NCBI GenBank assembly: GCA_021298215.1
Contig: JAJTEE010000002.1
Span: 186,001 to 250,000 of the forward strand
From: Alphaproteobacteria bacterium
GTDB lineage: Bacteria; Pseudomonadota; Alphaproteobacteria; Paracaedibacterales; CAITNM01
Length of the DNA stretch: 64,000 nucleotides
Direction: 5' to 3'
Positions 59,076-64,000 of this stretch are shown here, piece by piece. Numbering within the stretch: position 1 is the first letter of the stretch; every line of letters begins with the position of its first letter. The notes under the pieces are model-generated. The model worked only from the letters and a program-made list of their open reading frames with translations, had not been told where the DNA came from and searched no databases. A program made the position numbers and the translations under genes.

Positions 59076-60119
59076 ATGGAATCAAAAACAGATAAATCAA
59101 AAGCATTAGAAGCAGCTCTTTCTCAGATTGAACGCGCCTTTGGAAAAGGATCGGTTATGCGTCTGGGACAACGTGAAATAGTTGCTGAAGCTGATGTTGT
59201 TTCAACTGGATCTCTAGGACTTGATATTGCCCTTGGAATTGGGGGATTGCCTAGAGGTCGAGTCATTGAAATTTATGGACCAGAATCTTCTGGAAAAACA
59301 ACTCTTGCTCTACACGTAGTTGCTGAAGCCCAAAAAGCAGGGGGCGTATGCGGATTCGTTGATGCAGAACATGCTCTTGATCCAGCTTATGCACGTAAAT
59401 TAGGCGTAAACCTCGATGAGCTTTTAATTTCTCAACCAGATACAGGGGAGCAAGCATTAGAAATTGCCGACACCCTGGTTCGAAGCGGCTCAGTTGAGGT
59501 TCTTGTGGTAGACAGCGTAGCAGCTCTTGTTCCAAAAGCAGAACTTGAAGGCGATATGGGTGATTCACATATGGGGCTTCAGGCACGCCTCATGAGCCAA
59601 GCATTACGCAAACTAACAGGATCAATATCTAAAACTAATTGCATGGTTATTTTTATCAATCAAATTCGCCAAAAAATTGGGATTATGTTTGGTAATCCAG
59701 AAACAACGACAGGAGGAAATGCCCTGAAGTTTTATGCTTCTGTTCGTCTAGATATTCGACGCGTCAGTAGTTTAAAAGACCGCGATCAAGTTGTTGGCAA
59801 CCAAACAAGAGTTAAGGTTGTAAAAAACAAAATGGCCCCCCCATTCAAAGTTGTAGATTTTGATATTATGTATGGAGAAGGTATCTCTAAAGCAGGTGAG
59901 TTAATTGACTTAGGCGTCAAAGCAAACGTCATTGAAAAAGCAGGATCATGGTATTCTTATGGCTCTACACGCATAGGTCAAGGTCGTGAAGCAGCCCGTC
60001 AATACCTAAAAGAGAATCCAGAAGTTGCTGAAACAATAGCGCGCGCTATTCGTGAACACTCCGGAGCCGTTGCAGACAGCATGATTGGTGCTGCTGAAAC
60101 AGCTGCTGAAGCTGAGTAA
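59076..60119 (+). CDS. recA: Recombinase RecA
   Basis: Strand exchange and SOS signalling. Seen: Walker [10 protein letters not shown] near 68-76, [20 protein letters not shown] near 95-114, [13 protein letters not shown] (Walker B), and the L2 loop region [20 protein letters not shown]. 347 residues. The C-terminus is short and acidic as usual. It lies 11 bases after cckA, so co-transcription is possible. I saw no clear SOS box upstream. Confidence 0.98.
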   Translation: MESKTDKSKALEAALSQIERAFGKGSVMRLGQREIVAEADVVSTGSLGLDIALGIGGLPRGRVIEIYGPESSGKTTLALHVVAEAQKAGGVCGFVDAEHALDPAYARKLGVNLDELLISQPDTGEQALEIADTLVRSGSVEVLVVDSVAALVPKAELEGDMGDSHMGLQARLMSQALRKLTGSISKTNCMVIFINQIRQKIGIMFGNPETTTGGNALKFYASVRLDIRRVSSLKDRDQVVGNQTRVKVVKNKMAPPFKVVDFDIMYGEGISKAGELIDLGVKANVIEKAGSWYSYGSTRIGQGREAARQYLKENPEVAETIARAIREHSGAVADSMIGAAETAAEAE

Positions 60120-60127
60120 AATCTTGT

Positions 60128-60346
60128 TTATTTCTGTCGGAATGTAATTCTTCCCTTTGTTAAATCATAGGGAGTCATTTCGATGGTTACCTTATCACCC
60201 ATTAATACGCGAATTCTATTTTTACGCATTTTCCCAGAGGTATGAGCCAAGATAACATGGTCATTATCCAATTTCACTCGAAAGGTAGCATTAGGAAGGA
60301 GTTCTATCACAACTCCTGTAAATTCAATAAGATCTTCTTTAGCCAT
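60128..60346 (-). CDS. infA: Translation initiation factor IF-1
   Basis: Single OB-fold protein that binds the 30S A site during initiation. Seen: [20 protein letters not shown], then [19 protein letters not shown] and the end [13 protein letters not shown]. Start at 60346 gives exactly the usual 72 residues; an upstream in-frame Met at 60400 would add a non-conserved hydrophobic leader. It converges on recA with an eight-base gap. Confidence 0.96.
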   Translation of the reverse strand: MAKEDLIEFTGVVIELLPNATFRVKLDNDHVILAHTSGKMRKNRIRVLMGDKVTIEMTPYDLTKGRITFRQK

Positions 60347-60483
60347 AATATAAAATATAAATGTAATACCTATAACTACAACATACACAAAAAAAATCAA
60401 CTTATTTAAGGAGTTCTCTGCCTTTGTAATATTAAAAAAGTGTTTTTTTGCTACAACACTATAAAAAATTACAGGAAAATTTC

Positions 60484-61854
60484 TTGACTCTTAATAAAAT
60501 TTTGTCAAACTACACGCGTGAACTTGATTCGAGCACCAATATAATAAAGGAGACACAAACAAAGCTTACAACCTCTCAGCGAGAAGCTGTAGGGCTGCTT
60601 TCTGTTGGTACATTTTTAGAATATTTTGACCTAATGCTGTATGTGCATATGGCATTCTTGTTAAACGATCTTTTTTTTCCTAACGTAGATCCGTTCACCG
60701 CATCATTGTTATCAGCCTTTTCATTCTGCTCTACATATTTTTTTAGGCCATTTGGTGCCTTATTATTTGGCTATATAGGCGATTACGTAGGCAGAAAAAT
60801 TGTTGTTATTCTGACGACCCTTTTGATGGCTATATCGTGCGTTATCATCGCAACACTCCCTACATACGCACAAATCGGCATTACAGCATCTTGGGTAATT
60901 ACAGCCTGTCGGGCTGTACAAGGAATGGCTGCAACGGCAGAAGCTAGAGGAGCTGAAATTTATTTAACGGAAAGCTCAAAACCACCCCTGCAGTATTCGT
61001 TAGTTGCTCTTATCACTGTATTTTCAGCCTTAGGAACAACAGCCGCATTGGGTGTGGCTTCTATTTTTACTAATTCTAGTATTTATAATGATTCATCAAG
61101 TTGGCGAATTGCGTTCTTGGTGGGAGCTGGGATTGCTTTAGTAGGGACAGCAGCGAGAACAAGTTTAAAAGAGGCTGATGAATTCACAAATAAAAAAAAT
61201 AAACTAAAAAATCGTCTAGAAGACAATCAGATAAAAATCGAAGAAATAAATCATAAATATATTGATGAAAAACCCTCTATCATCACCTCTATTAGCTATT
61301 TCTTTATCCATTGCGCAAGACCACCTTGTTTTTACTTTATTTACATTTATTGCGGCGATCTTTTAAAGCAAAAATGTGGATTTTCTTCGGCAGAAGTTAT
61401 TGGTCAGAATTTTTGGGTATCAATAATTGATCTGTTCGGTATAATTGCTCTTGCATACTTAAGCCTCAAAATTCATCCCTTCAAAATTTTAAAAACAAAA
61501 TTTTATGCATTCTTCTTAATTCTTTCATTTTTTCCTCTTACATTGAATTATTGCCTAACCCCATCTTCTATATTGATTTTCCAGTGTTTAGCAGCTCTGT
61601 TTGTTTTTGATCATGTTCCGGCCAGCCCCATCTTTTACAAGCATTTTCCAGTGTTTAAAAGATTTACATACACCAGCTTTTTAAGCGCTTTAGCAAAACT
61701 TTTAACCTACTTAATAACCTCTTTTGGTCTTGTGTATACAACGTCTGTTTTTGGATACGGGGGATTATTTTGTATTTTTATGCCTGTCGGAATTGCTTTT
61801 TTTATGAGTCTTAGGCATTTCCAAAAGCTAGAGCACGAGGATCCGGAAGCTTAA
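60484..61854 (+). CDS. ProP-like MFS metabolite:proton symporter
   Basis: Inner-membrane transporter of the metabolite:H+ symporter branch that includes ProP. Seen: [20 protein letters not shown], the pattern of helix 1, [20 protein letters not shown] with the loop-2 motif, and [10 protein letters not shown]-like late helices. An extra charged loop (about residues 230-260) lies in the middle. TTG at 60484 is preferred because AGGA (60473-60476) is seven bases upstream; TTG at 60448 is possible. Its 3' end overlaps the convergent hydrolase gene by 44 bases. Similar transporters accompany spoT genes in mobile elements of Rickettsiales; the substrate is unknown. Confidence 0.8.
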   Translation: MTLNKILSNYTRELDSSTNIIKETQTKLTTSQREAVGLLSVGTFLEYFDLMLYVHMAFLLNDLFFPNVDPFTASLLSAFSFCSTYFFRPFGALLFGYIGDYVGRKIVVILTTLLMAISCVIIATLPTYAQIGITASWVITACRAVQGMAATAEARGAEIYLTESSKPPLQYSLVALITVFSALGTTAALGVASIFTNSSIYNDSSSWRIAFLVGAGIALVGTAARTSLKEADEFTNKKNKLKNRLEDNQIKIEEINHKYIDEKPSIITSISYFFIHCARPPCFYFIYIYCGDLLKQKCGFSSAEVIGQNFWVSIIDLFGIIALAYLSLKIHPFKILKTKFYAFFLILSFFPLTLNYCLTPSSILIFQCLAALFVFDHVPASPIFYKHFPVFKRFTYTSFLSALAKLLTYLITSFGLVYTTSVFGYGGLFCIFMPVGIAFFMSLRHFQKLEHEDPEA

Positions 61855-62509
61855 ATTGCTGATCAAAGCCACGACCTGAATTCTCAATTATTCCTGATAC
61901 TATAGTTGCTTTACAGCATTCGCTATAGAGATAATCGCACAGATTAGGCAGCTTCATCATTTCGCTTAAAACCAAAAAGTATTTAAGTGTTTCCGTTATT
62001 GTTTTTTGAGCTTTTTCCTTTGAAACAGATTTGAGAGTTTGTATGTTATGCAATCTATCAAAAAGTTTAATAAGCAAAAGGTCATATTTTTTTTCAACCC
62101 ATAACGTTTCGACTATTTCTGCGGAAGTAATTTTTTTATCTCCTTTAATGCGCGTCAATGAATTAACCTGATTGGCAATAGATAGATTAAAAATTTTGCT
62201 TATCATTTCAAAAGTCAAACTAGTATCCTCAATTGTATCGTGCAATATGCAGACAACAAGAGCATCTGCTTTAAACAGATAGTCAGAAACATTATAAGCC
62301 ACTTCTAGAGGATGAGAATAATACGGTTCTCCTGATTTTCTTTTTTGTGATCCATGATATTTTTTTGCATAGTAAATAGCTTTTTTCACTTCATGTATAT
62401 CAACTGATTGATCATTTTGGTTTTGATTTTTAAGAGAGATTTTATTCAGTAATTTTTCTGAATAAAAACAGCTATCAAATCTCAATTGCCAAATATCAAT
62501 ATCTTCCAT
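61811..62509 (-). CDS. Stand-alone (p)ppGpp hydrolase (SpoT-type HD domain)
   Basis: Predicted to remove pyrophosphate from ppGpp. The HD region spans about residues 40-200. Seen: KRKSGEPYYSHP near 56-67 with Arg and metal-binding His66, ILHDTIEDTSLT near 88-99 with His90, Asp91, Glu94, Asp95, and KLFDRLHNIQTLK near 148-160 with Asp151 and Asn155: the full hydrolase set. No synthetase, TGS or ACT domain follows, so at 232 residues it is a small alarmone hydrolase. The gene is divergent from luxR across a dyad-rich 268-base gap and overlaps the MFS gene at its 3' end. Confidence 0.85.
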   Translation of the reverse strand: MEDIDIWQLRFDSCFYSEKLLNKISLKNQNQNDQSVDIHEVKKAIYYAKKYHGSQKRKSGEPYYSHPLEVAYNVSDYLFKADALVVCILHDTIEDTSLTFEMISKIFNLSIANQVNSLTRIKGDKKITSAEIVETLWVEKKYDLLLIKLFDRLHNIQTLKSVSKEKAQKTITETLKYFLVLSEMMKLPNLCDYLYSECCKATIVSGIIENSGRGFDQQFKLPDPRALAFGNA

Positions 62510-62588
62510 CAGTATGTGCAGTTTTTAAATTCATGTACAGTTTGGGAGAGATTTTCTTTCACTACAAGTTAATTTTAGTTGATTCAAT

Positions 62589-62608
62589 ACCTATAAAAAT
62601 TGATAGGT
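62589..62608. promoter_or_regulatory. lux-box-like 20-bp dyad
   Basis: ACCTAT, eight bases, ATAGGT. Length and arms resemble the lux box to which LuxR-type proteins bind (ACCTGT, eight bases, ACAGGT in Vibrio fischeri). It sits between the hydrolase and luxR genes, 80 bases from the former and 170 from the latter. Confidence 0.5.
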
Positions 62609-62609
62609 T

Positions 62610-62629
62610 TCAAGAACTAAAAATCTTGA
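62610..62629. promoter_or_regulatory. Second 20-bp dyad, tandem with the first
   Basis: TCAAGA, eight bases, TCTTGA. It has the same 6-8-6 plan as the lux-box-like dyad, starts two bases after its end, and the centres are 21 bases (two helical turns) apart. Confidence 0.45.
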
Positions 62630-62632
62630 TCA

Positions 62633-62646
62633 CACTTCAAGAAGTG
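62633..62646. promoter_or_regulatory. Third dyad CACTTC-AA-GAAGTG
   Basis: Perfect six-base arms around AA, four bases beyond the second dyad. No T-run follows directly. A further weaker dyad CATAA, nine bases, TTATG, lies at 62708-62726 near the luxR start. Confidence 0.35.
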
Positions 62647-62777
62647 GTAATGTTTTTAAAAATACACAAGAGAGATTAAAATAATAAACCGATAAAACAT
62701 TGTTTTGCATAATTATACATGTTATGAAAATAAGCACTGTATAAAAATGTAGCAACAATTTGTATTTAAGAGAAAAT

Positions 62778-63491
62778 ATGAAAAACAGCAAAATTAATAC
62801 AGCAATTGAGAAAATTAACACCATTAACACATCACAAGAAAAGATTTTTTCTACATTTCAAGATATTTGCCATGATTTTAATATTGATTCCTTCGCTTTA
62901 GCTGTGTTTGCTGGAAAGCAAAGCCTCATAGATTCATTTTGCCTGCATTGCACTTACCCAAAAGAATGGATAAGTCATTATCAAAATAGCCAATACCATC
63001 TTTATGATCCTGTTTTTGGAGCTTTACAGAAGGCTGCAGCTCCATTTGAATGGAGCACGCATAGTTTTAAAAATCTTCTACCGATCCAGCAACAGCTCAT
63101 GAATGAAGCTTATGAGTTTGGAATAAAATTTGGCGAAACTATACCTCTTATACCACATCCAACATTTCACGGATTCGTAACAATTATTAATCAACCTTCG
63201 TTACACCCAGAAGCACTATATATGCTCTCTTTCGCTGCTAATATGTGTGCCAATAAACTTACTTACATACGTAATACTCAAGCTATAAAACTATTAACAG
63301 AAAGAGAAACGGAAATACTTATTCAAAAGTCAGAAGGAGTTGCCGTCAAAACAATTAGCCACAATCTAGGAATTTCACAAGCTACCATTACTTTTCATCT
63401 AAAAAACATTCGCAAAAAACTAGGCACGCAGTCGACTGAGCATGCCTTATTAAAATTTACCTCGCCAAAGCAACCATCAAGCATCTACTAA
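62778..63491 (+). CDS. LuxR-family regulator with autoinducer-binding domain
   Basis: Predicted quorum-sensing type transcription factor. N-terminal autoinducer domain (about 20-160): Trp64, Tyr68, Asp77-Pro78 and Trp92 occur with the same spacing as the ligand-contact residues of TraR, followed by GETIPL with the conserved Gly. C-terminal LuxR helix-turn-helix (about 172-232) with TERETEILIQKSEG and TISHNLGISQATITFHLKNI. ATG at 62778 is chosen because AAGAGA lies upstream. No luxI-type synthase is in the window, so it appears to be an orphan ('solo') receptor here. Its stop shares CTAA with convergent birA. Confidence 0.88.
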   Translation: MKNSKINTAIEKINTINTSQEKIFSTFQDICHDFNIDSFALAVFAGKQSLIDSFCLHCTYPKEWISHYQNSQYHLYDPVFGALQKAAAPFEWSTHSFKNLLPIQQQLMNEAYEFGIKFGETIPLIPHPTFHGFVTIINQPSLHPEALYMLSFAANMCANKLTYIRNTQAIKLLTERETEILIQKSEGVAVKTISHNLGISQATITFHLKNIRKKLGTQSTEHALLKFTSPKQPSSIY

Positions 63492-64000
63492 TTTGCATCA
63501 AATGCGTGATGCCGCTTAAAAATCTGACCATCTTCGGCTTGCACTAAAAGCTGACCTTCGCCATCAATACCAATGACTTCCCCCCCTATAAACTCTGAAG
63601 CGCCCCAGCAAGAAATCGTATTTTGCGCAAATAACCACCATAATTCCTGTATTGATTGAAAATTTTCCAAATCATCTTTTCCAATAGCATTAATAATTGC
63701 ACATCTTAAAGCGTTTACGTCAACAGCCTTATAAGCTTGCAAATGAGTGGCTGGCATCGCGGTATTATCTGGATGAGTAAATATATTAAGGCCAATTCCA
63801 ACGTGTGCAAAAATTCCTTCTATTTCAACAAGAACGCCGCCCACTTTTTTATTATTGCATAGCAAATCATTTGGCCACTTAAGACCTATTTGCTGATTAG
63901 GCAAGAAAGACTGAAGAATTTTTGCAAGAGTAACTCCTACCGAAATAGCAAGCCTTCCTGAGAGAGCTATCTTTGGCAGCAAAAAGGAGCCCGTAAGGAA
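63488..64000 (-). CDS. birA: Biotin-[acetyl-CoA-carboxylase] ligase, 5' end beyond window
   Basis: Attaches biotin to the carboxyl-carrier protein. The open frame runs to the window edge, so the N-terminal biotin-binding part (GRGR loop) is missing from view. Seen: LSGRLAISVGVTLAKIL, LKWPNDLLCNNKKVGGVLVE with the catalytic Lys, GIGLNIF, and the C-terminal SH3-like part with VIGIDGEGQLLVQAEDGQ. There is no helix-turn-helix visible in the part seen. It is convergent with luxR. Confidence 0.9.
   Translation of the reverse strand, partial: FLTGSFLLPKIALSGRLAISVGVTLAKILQSFLPNQQIGLKWPNDLLCNNKKVGGVLVEIEGIFAHVGIGLNIFTHPDNTAMPATHLQAYKAVDVNALRCAIINAIGKDDLENFQSIQELWWLFAQNTISCWGASEFIGGEVIGIDGEGQLLVQAEDGQIFKRHHAFDAN

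Overview
The window is a 64 kb, clearly AT-rich, gene-dense stretch of an alphaproteobacterial chromosome. The evidence for that group is a CckA hybrid kinase upstream of recA, an FzlA-type glutathione S-transferase-like division protein, a stand-alone Lon N-terminal protein beside a Trm112-like protein, an alphaproteobacterial initiator tRNA, GatCAB and sdhCDAB. Low G+C, broken-up ancestral operons, a ProP-like transporter next to a small SpoT-type hydrolase, and several degenerate genes suggest a host-associated lineage (Holosporales- or Rickettsiales-like). That placement is an inference. No phage, IS element, CRISPR array or rRNA operon was seen, and no gene-free stretch exceeds 300 bases.

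Layout. 1-4.6 kb: acyl-CoA hydrolase, DAACS-type transporter, pgk, a metallopeptidase-like protein with an altered zinc motif, and a lipoprotein. 4.6-11.6 kb: a DEAD-box helicase with a structured leader, then the envelope operon rseP-bamA-skp-lpxD. 11.6-24.65 kb (minus strand): an MFS transporter, then the large block tRNA-Trp-secE-nusG-rplK-rplA-rplJ-rplL-rpoB-rpoC, with an L10-leader-like RNA and a terminator before rpoB. 24.7-33.6 kb: initiator tRNA, tsaC, a divergent lumazine-synthase-like gene, nusB, xseB, comEC, fzlA, tRNA-Leu, lptC, era, a P-loop kinase, a glycosyltransferase and a deacetylase. 33.8-42.2 kb: proton-pumping pyrophosphatase, O-methyltransferase running into tRNA-Met, prfA, yebC, O-antigen ligase, MsbA-like exporter and hpf. 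42.2-48.4 kb: a startless gene remnant, an MBL-like secreted protein, gatCAB, xthA, erpA, ssb and a small lipoprotein. 48.5-60.4 kb: a TerC protein, sdhCDAB, a bacterial voltage-gated-type channel with an unusual filter, a secreted unknown, waaA, a Trm112-like protein, lonN, cckA, recA and infA. 60.4-64 kb: a ProP-like MFS transporter, a stand-alone ppGpp hydrolase, a LuxR receptor and birA (cut by the window edge).

How the genes work together. Much of the window serves the outer membrane and LPS: RseP, BamA, Skp, LpxD, LptC, MsbA, WaaA, WaaL and GT2. Much of the rest is transcription and translation: RNA polymerase, L1/L7/L10/L11, NusB/G, RF1, IF-1, HPF, GatCAB and four tRNAs. Energy genes are sdhCDAB, the pyrophosphatase and pgk. 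The most notable unexplained unit is at the right end. A LuxR-type receptor with a complete acyl-homoserine-lactone pocket and no visible synthase faces a stand-alone (p)ppGpp hydrolase gene, across an intergenic region holding a 20-bp lux-box-like dyad and several more tandem dyads. Other items worth a second look are the channel with a TGDDW pore motif, the three-way-junction leader of the helicase gene, the degenerate RibH-like protein and the NExxH metallopeptidase.
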